Below are positions 1 through 12,057 of a stretch of DNA of 64,000 bases, piece after piece. Every line of letters begins with the position of its first letter. Position 1 is the stretch's first letter. The stretch lies in NCBI GenBank assembly GCA_025399215.1, contig MU621109.1, positions 3,019-67,018 on the forward strand, read 5' to 3'. Both the position numbers and the translations under genes were made by a program. This stretch comes from Globomyces pollinis-pini. Lineage: Eukaryota > Chytridiomycota > Chytridiomycetes > Rhizophydiales > Globomycetaceae. The notes beneath the pieces are model-generated. The model worked only from the letters and a program-made list of their open reading frames with translations, ran no database searches and had not been told where the DNA came from.

Positions 1-534
1 CTATATTGAATAATTTAACTGCAAATAAAAGAATATATAGGTTTCTGAGTGATTTGGTGTTAAAAGAGTTTTTCCCCCTAAGGGTTATTGGGGGTGGCAA
101 TTTTTATCATCTAATATTGATTTTTATCACCAAATGAACAAATTCCATTTTACCTACTACTTTGGGGGTGGCACTTTTTGCCCCTATAATACTATAATAT
201 ATAGTATTAGATTTCCATTAGAAGAAGAAGACGGGCAAGCCCTAAATAATAAGACAAGATCTCCAACATTTAAAGGCGAAGTGCGAAGTCTATGTTTTGC
301 ACCCCATTCTCTTTTGTGTTTCTGACGTATATAATCTAATTTCTTTGAAGTGTCCAGTAAATCCTCTTCTCTTTTTGATAATTATGTTAACCTACAGATA
401 ATTAAATTTAGCTAAGAAAATTAAACATATGTTGTTTTATTTCGTTTGAGGCAAGTTGCCCAAACAAACGTGGCTTTAAGTTTGAGGCGGACCCTTTTGG
501 GCCCGCATTGAGTTACAGAATCACAAACGAACAC

Positions 535-583
535 AAAGAAGCACTGAAGTAGAATGCATGTCATTCTATTTCAGTGTTTCTTT
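535..583. repeat. near-perfect inverted repeat (hairpin)
   Basis: A 22-bp arm at 535-556 is repeated in inverted form at 562-583 around a 5-nt loop, with only two mismatches that would be wobble pairs in RNA. It lies upstream of the dead Tc1-type transposase. It could be part of the element's terminal region, another small repeat, or an RNA hairpin. No matching copy was seen downstream of the transposase. Confidence 0.6.
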
Positions 584-633
584 GTTTATTTTTTAATACT
601 TATTATAACATAATAAAAAAATTTAAGTGAGAA

Positions 634-665
634 CTTGAATGAATGAGATATCTCATAAATTCAAG
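634..665. repeat. imperfect palindrome
   Basis: Two 16-bp arms meet at a GAGATATCTC centre and match at 14 of 16 positions. It is about 50 bp from the hairpin at 535-583, so this interval is unusually rich in inverted repeats. No function can be assigned. Confidence 0.5.
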
Positions 666-876
666 AATAATTATATAAATTTTAAACTCAATCGGTCGAT
701 TGTACTCAACATCTTATGAAGGGGTTAGGGTTACAGTTAATTATTAAGATTCTTTTGCAATTGATTGTCCGTAAAGTATTACGTAATTTGATCCCAAAAA
801 AGTTAAATTATGGTCATCGACGGCTAAACGCGTCAAAAGCTATACAATCAGCTATCTCAGTTCAACCACAACAACA

Positions 877-1920
877 ATGGCGAAGGGTAAATGGCTTACA
901 GAAGCTGAGAAACGATTAATTCTAAATTCTCAAGCAAATGGGTTCAATGCTACTCAAATCAGTAGTATCATCAAACGATCCCCATCAACTATCAGAATGT
1001 TTCTCAAGCGTCAAAGTCTCATTGAACGCCTACCATTACGTCCTAGAATAGTTCGGTCAAGAATCTCAGCTGCTATGGGGGTAAAAATCAAAAGACTTGT
1101 CTACCGCTTCAATAAGCTTTCTGTGCCAAAGCTGCTCAAAGAATTACGTCAAGAGATGCCTAATGAACCATGGTATCCTAAAGTTCAAACAGTTCGCGAT
1201 TTTTTAAAGAAAAATGGATACGCGAAACTCAAACGATGGGTAAAATGTCCAATCAACGAACGAAATTAAATCGAAAGATTGCAATTTGTCAATAAATGGC
1301 TTCGTGGAAATGTCTGTCTTCTTGGTAACGTATTGTGGACTGACGAGTCCAAATTCCAAACACAGCCGAATCATCGCCACGGCACAGTTTGGGACCGTCA
1401 AAATACTACTCAAAGTAGTCTCCCAGTTCAAGTTAAAAAGCACTCTGGCGGTATCAGCTTAATGGTCTGGTGATGTATCTCAAAACGTGGACGAGGTCCT
1501 CTGGTGCCAATCGAAGGCACTCACTTGGATGGACTCAAGTACATTGACCTCCTTCAAGATGAACTTCTACTTGAATACGAGTATGCGGTTGATCAATTTG
1601 GTCCGTTCAAGCTCATGCATGACAGCGCGCCGTGTCACAAGCATAGAGACGTAACCGCGTTTTTGGGCGAAAAAGGAGTGAATTTTCTTGAATGGCCACC
1701 ATACTCACCTGATTTGAGCCCAATCGAGAATGTCTGGCAATGGATGAAGCATAAACTTGAAACTGAATTTCAAGAGTGCACGTCAAAAGATGAGCTTTGG
1801 GAAGCTTTAACATCAATTTGCTTACAACCTACACCAGAATTAGGTACAAAGTTCTGTGGAAACTATGGAAAACGATTACAGGCTGTTAAAAACGCGAATG
1901 GAATGCACACCAAATATTGA
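877..1920 (+). pseudogene. dead Tc1/mariner-family transposase
   Basis: One reading frame of 347 codons keeps the whole Tc1-type plan. It has an N-terminal helix-turn-helix region, a first catalytic Asp in LWTDESKF, a second in HDSAPCH and a Glu in SPIENVW, with 34 residues between the last two (DD34E). The usual C-terminal RLQAV...HTKY end is present. The frame is interrupted by TAA at 1267-1269 and TGA at 1471-1473, the latter where MVWGCIS is expected (GGA to TGA). No frameshift is needed. An active copy would cut and paste at TA sites; this copy is inactive. Clear terminal inverted repeats were not found. Two copies of a GGGGGTGGCA word at about 90-175 could belong to a degraded left end. 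Confidence 0.9.
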
Positions 1921-2061
1921 TTAAATTTTAGATTCAATTTTATAATTTTTTTTTAACCCTTAAGTAAAAGACTACATTTAAAAGAATAATGTAAAAGTTT
2001 TAATGAGATTGATTATATATTGACTGAGATTTTATAAAAATAGAATGAAAATTTTTGCGAC

Positions 2062-2535
2062 ATAAACACGCCTGGTGTATAGTAGTACCATCGTACTTCG
2101 GTCAATAGGGACGAGATTCATACAAATGAGTCAGTATTTGGATTTTTGAGATCACAATTAGTGGGAAACCCTCAAAAAAACCAGATTCTTACATTTCAAG
2201 TTGATTCAGAAAAAGTAGACGATGCGATGCTTTTTGAAAGAAGATCTTGATCTCCAGGGTAGAAAGTTGCAAATAACCCTAAGCATTCAAAGACTTCATT
2301 GCTGCAAAATCGGCCCGAAATTGGTCTTGAATAAGCTCTGGCACATTTTCAGTATAATTCTCGTCTTTATAAAGATGGTTCCTCTCCTTTACGTTATTCC
2401 AATTCTGTTTCGCTCTACATTGTTAAATAAATGGTATTACTGACATTTGGATCGGCTTTTATGCAAAGGTTGTTCTATTCGTTGAGAAATATTAAGTTGC
2501 TTCATTCCACGTTTAGAGGTAATACTGTTATAACT
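2062..2535 (+). pseudogene. decayed coding relic with in-frame stops
   Basis: Reading frame 1 gives protein-like sequence from about 2089 (motifs ESVFGFLRSQL, QNQILTFQVDSEKV) to about 2430 (YNSRLYKDGSSPLRYS), broken by TGA, TAG and TAA but without a frame change. No family is recognised. It sits between the dead Tc1 element and the CLUAP1 gene, so a second mobile-element remnant is plausible. It might also be a chance open stretch. Confidence 0.3.
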
Positions 2536-2686
2536 GTTTACTAACCGGTAGATTGGCGTTCGATCACTTACACCAACTACGTTTGATGCAGTAGAATTTT
2601 AAGAGTACTGCGTGATTAACCCTTTCAACCAAAGACGGTCTAAAGTTAACATATTTGATTACCATTCTTAATCTGATTTATCATAA

Positions 2687-2884
2687 TCACTGAATTAAGT
2701 ACATACATCTTACATTACTTTTCCCTTGAGTTTGAATTTCTTTGGAATTGCCAACATTTGATCCATTGTTGGTGCCCTTCATTGGGTCTCCAAAACATTG
2801 ATAAGGTGTGGGCATATTTTGTTTTGCTTGTCTCACGTTACTATACTCATCTAGAGTAAAGTAAGTGTTGGGGTCTGCCATCAA
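2687..2884 (-). CDS. hypothetical small hydrophilic protein
   Basis: An ATG-started frame of 65 codons encodes a polar, Asn/Gln/Thr-rich protein beginning MMADPNTYF. Near the 3' end a GTAAGA donor and a CAG acceptor 24 nt apart would end the product at a stop immediately after the splice, the same intron size as elsewhere in the window. No homologue or domain is recognised and there is no signal peptide or membrane segment. It may be spurious. Confidence 0.3.
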   Translation of the reverse strand: MMADPNTYFTLDEYSNVRQAKQNMPTPYQCFGDPMKGTNNGSNVGNSKEIQTQGKSNVRCMYLIQ

Positions 2885-3154
2885 GGATGTAAAAGTAACA
2901 AATGTTACTTTTTACCTTTTTTTAACTTTTTTAATGAGCAAAGTACTATGTTTAAGGTTTGCATTGTGTATTAAATTATAGTAAATTAAAATGAAGAATT
3001 TGGGACAGACGTGTTTAACTTAATAAACATTCAGTTACTCACTTTCTAAGTTATTTTACTGATTCAAAGCTGAAAAATATAAGATGTTTCTAATTTAGTC
3101 ACTGAGACTAAACATTTAGTCGGGAAATATGACGAAGGTTATGACTCTCACCAT

Positions 3155-3283
3155 ATGATTGAGGAAGTAGAGAAAACAGATACGAAGAAGATCGAAAAAA
3201 AATTTTGGGAGGAATTTGAGAAGATAAAGCAAGTATACCAGCACTTAGCTAAATGGTTAGTAGAATTTCGATTAGAGTTCTAA
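3155..3283 (+). other. possible exon or coding remnant
   Basis: The frame is open from about 3082 to the TAA at 3281-3283 and encodes charged, helix-prone sequence (MIEEVEKTDTKKIEKKFW, then IKQVYQHLAKW). There is an internal ATG at 3155. The composition looks coding, but no partner exon or family was found. It lies 450 bp beyond the 3' end of CLUAP1. Confidence 0.25.
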
Positions 3284-3731
3284 CCTGTCAACCAATGTTT
3301 ATCCTTCCTTCTATCAGTAATCGATCACTGCCCATGCATTCTCTTCAACAGAAACAATATCAAGCTAAACCTTCGTCTTGTTTGGTTCGTACTTCCTCTT
3401 AGTTTAAAAGTACGCGTTTTTCTAGCTTTTTGTTTTTTGGTGTGAAAATTCACATTATTGACACCATATTGAGATACGCTGTGAGTGTATAAGCGAAAAT
3501 AAAAGTATATTTGAACTTATTCTACTGATCTTAAATACTATTAGTTACTATACCTTTTATTTATTATGCATTGTAATGTTGCACTTCAAATATATGAAAA
3601 TAACTATCTTCTCTTAATACACAAATATGAACCTTTTTATATTGTGTATTTTAATTAAAAAAAGGTTTTAAATGCCAAAACTCATGTTCACGTAAAATAA
3701 TATAAAATAAAGGTTATTTTTAGTCATGTCG

Positions 3732-5320
3732 TTAGAAATAATCGTCGTCGCCATCACCCATGTCCACGCTACTATCCTCATCATCATCATCCTCTTCGTC
3801 GTCATCTCGATGTCCATTTCCTCGTTGATTAGCTCCAGCACCTTTTGGACGTGTATGCACTTCTGTGGTGACTGCAGATCCTAAATCTTCTTCTGCAAGC
3901 TCTCCACTTGAAACATCTGAATCTAAAGAAACTGCATCTTCCTACAACTAATTAATGATCAACAATGTACCTCAAACTCCTCTTCATCTGACTCTTCATC
4001 CCTAGCAACTCGATTGATTCCTCTACCTCGTGAACCGGCAGCTGCAATTATTAATATAATCGGTTTATATACCTGCTGGTCTCGAAGGTCGACTGTTTCT
4101 ATTACTATCATTTTCACCCCTTAACAATTCTAATTCCTCTTCTCTCAATCTATTTTGCATACGTTTTAACGAACTCTCGGTCTCTTCAAACTTATCTTGT
4201 TCTTCTCTATTATATTCATCAAGTTGTTGTTCCAAGAACGTTAAATTGCGGAATTTTTCAATGTATTGCTCATAAACTTTAATCAAATCAACTTCGATTT
4301 TTTCGTATTCATCCATATAAGCTGGTCTGTGAGGATAAGATTTCATGATTCAATCCATTTACCTGACACCTTGCAATGATTTCAATCGTTTCTCGGCCCT
4401 TTCAAACTCTGCCTTTTTCTTTTCTATTTTTGAGTTCAAATTAGATTCATCAGCTTGAAGGTTCTCAAATGATACTTGAGTGATGGAAAGTTTTTCATTT
4501 AACTTGTTGATTGCATCGGTAACTGCAGTTTCCATCGTCATTAACTCGAACGGTCTCGATATCACGTTTGTTCGAATTTCCTAAGAGTTATGACAAATAA
4601 ATTACTCTTAATTCTAGTTCGCGACCAAGTAAATCAAATAATTCAGCTCCTTTTTCTGTTATTGTTGTAGCCAAGGTTCGACACGTCTTTAACTTTGATA
4701 ATTTGTTTGAAATATCCAATGGGGGTAAAGACATCCCATCCTTTCAATTAGACTGAAGTAATAATAAAAACAATTGTGTAAAACGTGAGTAGGGGACATA
4801 TAATTCCATAGGACAGAATATGTAATTCAATTAAGAATGCCACGAGTTTGCTTACATCTATGATTGGAACTTCTTTTGCTTTCGTTAATAATCCAGTTAT
4901 TTTCAATAACTCCTTTACAGCGTATCCATCCGCCTTGTATAAATTTCTGGTGTTTAATCTTAAATGAGACTTTGGTGCCTAAATATTTAATATGCAAAAC
5001 CATCTACGATAAAGGTAGCGACTGTTTTGATGAATTGTACTCGTTTCGTTTCAGTATCAATTTCTTCAGAAGTTTCAAAAGAAGGATCATAGCTAATGAA
5101 AATCTCATCAACGTTAAATTTAGATTACTTTCGTATCAACCAGTATAATATTTTGGCCATTAGTTCAAAGTTTGGAGTTCTAAAACTTTCAATAGATACT
5201 GTATGGCTGCAGCCTAAACTTCGCAGTTGTTCAGTAAACACTATTAATAAAATAAATAAATAGATTACCTATCTATTTAGAAAATTACTCTCCTGTACCT
5301 TTCATTTCTCGGAATGACAT
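3732..5320 (-). CDS. CLUAP1: clusterin-associated protein 1, intraflagellar transport IFT38
   Basis: This is a ciliary IFT-B subunit needed to assemble cilia and flagella. Nine exons (5299-5320, 5129-5240, 5008-5092, 4856-4978, 4606-4740, 4363-4580, 4073-4326, 3971-4041, 3732-3941) join to 409 codons, close to the roughly 413 residues of animal CLUAP1. Conserved blocks are SFREMK at the start, IESFRTPNFELM, the LRLNTRNLYKADGYAVKELL core, ISRPFELM, and MDEYEKIE leading into a long coiled coil. The C-terminus is acidic (Asp/Glu-rich), as in the family. Introns are 58, 36, 29, 115, 25, 36, 31 and 29 nt. Known of the family: it is absent from non-flagellated fungi. Inference: the organism makes flagella. 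Confidence 0.93.
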
Positions 5321-5488
5321 GTTGTAATGGTTAAAAATAGCGCGTCTGGTTGAAAGTCTTATACTACGGTGCGAAACAAAAGTTGAGTGTCAAAAACCTT
5401 TTTAAAAACTGAATTGAGACGATTCTCATTAGCAATAAACTTGACTAAAAACCATTTAAATTACAATAATGTATTTACTTCAAAAAAC

Positions 5489-5888
5489 TCATTTCAATTC
5501 AACATAAGTTTTTGGAAACAATCCCTCCCGAGCACCTACTCTACCTCTATACCAATCATCATCCACTAAATAATTTAGATGATTTTTTACATACCATCTT
5601 GTAAAATTAATACCTCATCCCCTTGTTTCAACAATAAATCATCATTTGTTTCTGGATTAAAATCGTATAAGGCAATACATTTCTGCAAATTGTTAGATGA
5701 ATGTTTTTGAATCGGATTTCGTTCTGATTCCAAAGCGTGTAATAATTGATTGAAGGTTGAGTGTGATAACCATCCATGAGATTTTAATTCACTGTTTACA
5801 ATTAAATCAATAGCATTTACTTTAATTCATGATCGATTGAGTTCAGTAAATGATTTTTGAATTCTTGATCTTCAATTGATAATTTCAT
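5489..5888 (-). CDS. small SH3-domain protein
   Basis: Three exons (5821-5888, 5595-5791, 5489-5565) separated by two 29-nt introns encode 113 aa. The C-terminal half is a recognisable SH3 domain: ALYDF at its start, DLLLKQGDEV, the DDDWYRGR tryptophan motif and GLFPKTYVEL. These residues bind proline-rich ligands, so it is probably an actin or signalling adaptor. The N-terminal 55 residues are hydrophilic and unassigned. The ATG at 5886-5888 is used because a slightly earlier ATG is closed by TGA. It is divergent from the amino acid transporter, with 189 bp between the starts. Confidence 0.8.
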
Positions 5889-6077
5889 TTTTCATTAAAA
5901 TTGATCCTAGGGTTGTTTGTTAACTATCGCCATTAACCCTCACAACCGGTGACTTGGCTCTCAGATATTTGGGTCAAACAAACCGACGATGACGTATCAA
6001 ATCTTATAATTTAAACACAACAAGAAAATAGTATTCATAGAAATCATAGATAATATTAAATTTCAATTCTGGAGCAA

Positions 6078-7825
6078 ATGTCCAATTCTTTCACTCCACC
6101 AACGTTAATTCGAAGGAATTCTAGCCAATCGTATAAACAAAGTCATCTCAGTCCAGATGTCAATATATTAAGATCAAATCGTGTAGCTACAAATGTACGA
6201 GATATGGACTCGTTGTACTACCGTGGTCAATCAGTGATCGATTCTGATGATTTGGAAGCTGTCACACCAATTTTATTGGAAACTGGAAAATCATCATCAG
6301 GTGGGAATAGAATTACTAATTGTTCTGTATAGTACTCACATCTACGATCGATCTGTGCAATACCATCTTGGGAACGGGAATAGTGAGTCTACCTTACGCA
6401 TTTTCAACTGGTATGGCTATTCAATCCCTTACGTCTAGTTGGGCTAGGATTAGGATGTGTTATTGTTGTATTATCGATCATTGGTACATGGTTTACATTA
6501 CGTTTACTGGTGTTGTCCGCAGAGATCACTCATGGCAATGCAGAAAATCCGGTTCCTAGAATACTAGTGGAAAGCGATGGAGAAGCTTCCTATAGTTCTA
6601 TATCCAATACCATTCTATCACCGTATTTGGCAAAACTTTCCGATATATTTGTGGGGATTGCATGTTTTGGATTCGCAGTCAGTTACGTTGTGTCCATTGG
6701 GGATTGTATGCCACAAGTGGTTATTGATCTGATACCTGATGATTCGATCAATACAATGTTCATGTCTATATTAACCAATCGATACTTTTGGATGATTGGT
6801 AAATACTTGGTGATTAATCAAAGTTTTTTTAATAATTATCATACCATTAACGTGCGCCAAAAGTGTTGATGAATTCTGGTGGTTTTCAGGTAATCAAAAA
6901 CATACTGAAAATAGGAACGGCATTAATATGCGCGCTATATTTAGGGTTTGTCATTCCATATGAAAGTTTCAAATCCCAAGATTTATATGATCCTACCAAA
7001 GAACCGATATCAATCATTCATATCTCCCCTGATACTATTCAATGTATTCCGATCTTCATCTTTGCATTTACATGCCATCAAAATGTAATATTAATAGTGA
7101 TAATCTTCAAAACAGATTTTTACTATTTACAAGGACATTAATGCTGATTATAAAAGTCCTCAACAATTGGATCATTCAAAAATTAGTCATATTCATTCTG
7201 TAATTGATTTGTCGGTAGTGTTTGTTGGTAGTTTATATATGATAATTGGAATTATTGGATACATAACTTTTGGTTCAAACACAAGCATGATTGTATTGGA
7301 CAATTGTAACTGTTCTTTATATTAATTTTAGATCCAAAATCAACACCCATTCTTATTGGTCGGTTATGTTATTCTAGTTTAGCAGCATTATCTTTTCCTA
7401 TTCAAGCTCATCCTTGTCGTGTTTCTATTGATTCACTGTTAGGCACAATATTTGATTTGGATGGTTTAGGTGCTTATGAAGAAATATCCTCAGAAGTGAC
7501 TGATAGTTATTTTCCAAGACGATGGTGTTTTCAAAGAAAGTATTTCTCAACTGAACAAGGTCGACGTATCTCATCATCCATCACTATAATTGTCTTGGCT
7601 TATACTTGCGCTTTTTTAGTCCCACATTTAGAAATGATTTTGGTGTTTGTCGGCGCTACAGGTGGTGTGATTATGTGTTATATTCTGCCATGCGTTTTCT
7701 ATTGTAATGTAACTAGACCAAATGAACATACCAGTTGGAAACGAATATTTTCTATAATCATTGCCATTCTTGCTGGACTCTGTGGAATGTTACAGATATT
7801 ATCATTATTCATTAATATTGAATAA
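6078..7825 (+). CDS. AAAP-family amino acid transporter (AVT/SLC38-like)
   Basis: Seven exons (6078-6300, 6333-6410, 6439-6798, 6824-6889, 6915-7084, 7116-7305, 7332-7825) with introns of 25-32 nt join to 526 aa. After about 75 hydrophilic residues the first membrane segment carries the family's NTILGTGIVSLPYAF signature. About eleven hydrophobic segments follow, including a FAFTCHQN motif in the middle and a helix-rich C-terminal half. Members move neutral amino acids across vacuolar/lysosomal or plasma membranes with protons. The substrate cannot be read from the sequence. Removing the 28-nt intron at 6411-6438 restores the TVGLGLGCV helix, which is the main support for the model. Confidence 0.88.
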
Positions 7826-8047
7826 ATTTGCAATTTGTAATCTGTTGCTGATTTCATTTTGTAGTTAATTTCGGAAGTATACAAGTATTTACCAAATCTA
7901 GTTATATTAAAAATGAGGGTATAACCACTTCCATTTGGAGAATCAATATTGACTCAAGTACGTTTTTATTACAAAGTGAAGAATATAAAGATTAATCAAT
8001 AAAACCAGCAAATTCATCTTATCGTATATTAAAAAAAGAAGTTACAG

Positions 8048-8996
8048 CTACTCTTGCTTATCAACCTTTCCAGCTCTTTCATCGGCGTAAGCTGGCTTGA
8101 CAATGATTGGACGTTCATTTACCAAAGCACCATTGAATTCATTAATAACTTTGACCAAAGTTTCGTTATCAAGAAAATCAACAAAGCCAAAACCTTTGCT
8201 ACGGCCAAATCTACTACGGACCACATGGGCAGATTTGACTTCGTAAGGCTTGAATAGAACTTCCAAATCTTTATCTTCTACTTCAAATGGCAGGTTACGA
8301 ACAAACACCATAGTTTCGGATAAAGGAGCATCTGGATCTCTAGGTTCTCTAGGTTTTCTGTCCTTAGCAATTTTTTGCTTTAATTTTCTGACTGGTTTTT
8401 CATCAGCAGCGACAGCTGTGACTTCGGTTTCAGATTTAGAGGTAGCATTTTCGTCCGATTCAGCAGTTTTTTCAGGATTGGCCTTCTTCTTGAAAGCCTT
8501 TTTTGGCTTTCTTTTTGGTTTCTTAGGAGCTTCGTCTTTTGCTTCGACATCAGCAGAGTCAACATCATCAAGTCTCTACCAGATAAATGAAAAGCAAAAA
8601 AATACCTTTTCAGCTTTTGGTTTTCTAGGTTTTTCTGATTTAGTTCTTGGGACTGCGAGTTGAACTTTGAGCAAACGACCATCAACATCCTTTTGATCGA
8701 ATTCAGCAATAGCACTTTCAGCCTCGTCTTGAGTAGCAAAAGTAACGAAACCAAAGCCTAGAGGATAAGCAAGAGAATAAGATACCTTTAGGCTTTCCGT
8801 AGCGAGTGATCAAGCGAATGGTAGTGCTAAAGGGGAGTTAGAGTGAATATAGATATTACGTATTTCCCACGACAGCAAACAGTTCCTTGAGGGAGTCTTG
8901 AGTGGAAGAGTAAGAGAGATTCCCAACAAATACGGTAGTTGAAGGGGAATCAGAGTTGAGATCAGGAAGACTTTGAGGCATAGGAGTAGCGAGCAT
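8048..8996 (-). CDS. RNA-binding protein with two RRM domains
   Basis: Four exons (8860-8996, 8786-8826, 8606-8757, 8048-8575) with introns of 33, 28 and 30 nt give 285 aa. RRM1 near the N-terminus has RNP2 TVFVGNLSY and RNP1 GFGFVTF. A Lys/Glu/Ala-rich linker of about 90 residues follows. RRM2 has RNP2 MVFVRNLPF and RNP1 SKGFGFVDF and is followed by a short charged tail. The layout resembles fungal Rnp24-type nuclear RNA-binding proteins, but orthology is not certain. The ATG at 8994-8996 is the first in frame. Confidence 0.85.
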
Positions 8997-10040
8997 GAAG
9001 ATAAAACAAAGTTTGAAGGAGACTTAAAAAACGAAGAAAAAACAAGAACTGGTGAGAGATCAAGAGACAGTAAACAGATCAATAACACATTGTTAGCAAC
9101 AAGTAGTTATCCAAACTGGCTCTAAAGTAGTGTCCATAGTGACTGTACCCTAGCACTTGTTGTATTATTGGTAACTAATTAAGTAATCATTATTTGCTCT
9201 TTCTGATGTCCTTCTGATTCATCCTGATTAACCTTACTTTGTTAGACATTAGTCCATCACAAATATTTATTCCTTAATCATCTTGATCATATTTCTACTA
9301 GTACCACTAAAAATATGTAATGATTATCAACCTTAAACTGGTCACATATTCAATTTGTTTATCCCATTCTGATTCATTCACACACAGGATAGTTGACTTC
9401 GTTGATCGAGGCTTATTGACAGTATGATTAGTAAGCCGACACACGTCATGCTTTCAAGTTGAGTTATTGAATTGTCAGGTTGACTAAGATTGTGTATGTT
9501 TTACCATTAAAAAAAATTGTAATTGGCTAGGTTAATGAGGGTGATGTTCAAGATAAGTGTAATGTGATTATGCCTTTGTAAGGTTTGTACGACATGTTTG
9601 AAGATTTGATGTGACGATAAAGCATTACAAGAGTGATAAGACGCCATTATCAACAATAAACGACAATGATGAAGATAAAGTCATTTCAAAGTGGAATGTC
9701 ATGATCATTCATGGAAAGGGGAAGGCTGATGGGTCCTGAGTTTTAGAATGATGGAATTTCCAGTTTTAGTGAATGGGGGGCGGGACTAAATAATGGACAG
9801 ATTCAAGACTTTATCTAAGTAAACACCATTATTATGTAAGGGTTTTAGTTTATGGAAACACGCTACATCTATCAACCAACTGACACTTGTGATCCAGTTC
9901 AATCCGATAACATACCACAGTCAGCAGACCATCGCATGGGCGTATCTGTAACTAAACTGAGTGGTACTAAACGTTACTAGGCTCAAGATTTCATGCATCA
10001 GAAACTTATATAAACAACAACAATCAACAACACCTTTTTA
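8997..10040. other. long intergenic region, nothing recognised
   Basis: About 1 kb between the divergent RRM and eIF2-alpha-kinase-like genes holds no ORF of note, no RNA gene and no repeat that I recognise. It presumably contains both promoters. Confidence 0.6.
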
Positions 10041-11687
10041 ATGTCCACGAAGCAAACTCCAAAACTTGATTTTTTAAATACTGATACCCTTGTTCATTCT
10101 AAAATGATACCGACTCAAAAGGCCCTCTCTCCAACCCGGCACTTAAGTCCGTTGATGTTGTCTATTTATGACACCATCAATTATCCAATTCTTTTAATTC
10201 ATCCAATTCACTACTATATCTTGTATTCAAATCATTTGGCTACCAACCTATTTAAAGTTCATGGTGGTACCAATATCAATCAGTTCTTTCCAAACTTGAC
10301 CTTTCCTCTGTCTTTCAACAATTCTTTGAAAACTTTGGCCATGCCGTCTAGAAAAATGGTCGAATTAACTTTTACGTCATTGGATAAGGGAATTATTGAT
10401 TTGGATTTTATCTTTGTCATTCACATTAAATTGTTGGATGATATTGCTCCAGTTTCGAGGTATGAAATGGAATTCCAAGGTAATCTAATATTATTGAACA
10501 TTAGAATTGAGTTGTATTGGGAAAGGCGGGTTTGCTAACGTGTATCGGTCTTTAAATCTTTTGGATGGACAAGAATATGCAATCAAAAAAGGTACACACT
10601 AATCAAATATCTAACTATCTAGGTACCCATCTTGGAAGTTAATATATAGTCAAATTGAATTGTTATCCTGAAGAAATTGAAGATGCCGATTGTTTAACAC
10701 CATTAACACCTTCCCCAACTTCTACGCTTCTAAATACCCCTATAAAAGAACGCAGACTCTCAATTCAGGATCATCGTTTCTTGCGTGAAGTCAAAACATT
10801 GGCCACTGTTTCTGACCACCCAAACATTGTTCGATACTACAATGCTTGGATTGAATCACACCCTATACCATTACCCATCACTCCACAAGAAGATTACGAT
10901 ACCTTTGAAGTGGCGGATGAATTGACAGACTCAGATGCACGATCAACAGAAATACTTGATGAACTACAATCATTGAATTTAGATGATGATTGCTTGCATG
11001 AAGATCAACAAACTAATTTCTCTACCAAATTCGATCCGTCAGAAGAAAAATGTTTTGCAACTCTCTATATTCAAATGCAACTCTATGATTGTCAAAATTT
11101 ACGATTATGGTTGACAAATCGATCAAAAATAGATAAACAACAAAATTTAAAGATCTTTTTCGTAAATGAATTTGATTATTAAAATATAGCAACTTGTATC
11201 CGCTTTATCACACTGTCATAGTCGTAGCATTATCCACCGGGACATTAAACCAGAAAACGTAAGTGCTCATCCACGTAACATGTAGATTTTCATGCAAAAT
11301 GATAAGATTCATTTGGGTGATTTCGGTCTTGCCAAAACCATCTATGATCACACCATTCCAAGTGGAATGTTATCTCAAGATGGTGATAGCGATGATTTTG
11401 GGACATTCATCTATATTGCACCTGAACATATCACATCATCGCGTCGTATCAGTCCCAAATCCGACATTTATTCTCTTGGTATCGTACTCTTTGAACTTTT
11501 CACTCAATTCAATACTGCCATGGAACGTTCCATTGTCCTTGATAGCGTCAAACATGGGATTTTACCTGATTCATTTGTTAGTAATTATCCAAGTATTTCC
11601 GAATTGGTTTTGAATTTAACTCAAAACGATGCGGGATTACGATTGGATGCTAATGAGATTTTGAAATTGGATTTGTTTCAATCTTAG
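10041..11687 (+). CDS. eIF2-alpha-kinase-like (HRI/PEK type) protein kinase
   Basis: Five exons (10041-10479, 10505-10591, 10650-11161, 11190-11258, 11286-11687) with introns of 25, 58, 28 and 27 nt give 502 aa. Kinase motifs in order are GKGGFANVY, the YAIKK lysine, an insert of about 100 acidic residues between the N-lobe strands, [28 protein letters not shown] and [14 protein letters not shown]. The insert, the IQMQL stretch and the [15 protein letters not shown] segment are typical of HRI/PERK-type kinases, which phosphorylate eIF2-alpha Ser51 under stress. Residues about 45-145, before the kinase, have a PAS-like look. Substrate specificity is inferred from family resemblance only. Confidence 0.85.
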
Positions 11688-11891
11688 AACCACTTTTTTT
11701 TAACACATACCACTTTTTTTAAATACAAATTCTGTTTATAGCTTTTATTGTAAATGTAGTATGTGACCCAATTGTTTTTCTAAAGGAGATTAATGTTGCG
11801 TGAAATTTTAATGTTAGGTATGGTTTCGATGAAATACAACCCAAAAGTATTGAAACGAGAGTGAGTTAAAAATCCATATATTAATATACAA

Positions 11892-12053
11892 TCACTTATT
11901 GAGTTGAAGTTTACGAAGTGCCATGATTGTCACTGCAATTCCCAAATAACTCAATAGTTTAAATACTGCTGCGTTACTGATACTCTTCGTTTCTTCAGGT
12001 GATCGGAATATTTTGAATATTCTTCTAAAATCTGGAATGATGTTTGATGCCAT
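11892..12053 (-). CDS. 53-aa single-span membrane protein
   Basis: An ATG frame of 53 codons starts MASNIIPDF, continues with a basic stretch (RRIFKIFR) and ends in one hydrophobic segment (LLSYLGIAVTIMA) with a short basic tail, RKLQLNK. Size and topology recall small mitochondrial outer-membrane TOM subunits or other tail-anchored proteins, but no residue signature settles it. It is intronless and lies between the kinase gene (+) and the Rho fragment. Confidence 0.5.
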   Translation of the reverse strand: MASNIIPDFRRIFKIFRSPEETKSISNAAVFKLLSYLGIAVTIMALRKLQLNK

Positions 12054-12057
12054 GAAA

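Noticed and set aside
716..919. 67-aa ORF overlapping the start of the Tc1 transposase
   Set aside because: Different frame, no motif, low-complexity hydrophobic composition.
2062..2535. Reading through TGA/TAG/TAA as sense codons (reassigned genetic code)
   Set aside because: All three codons end well-recognised genes in the window, so this stretch is decayed rather than recoded.
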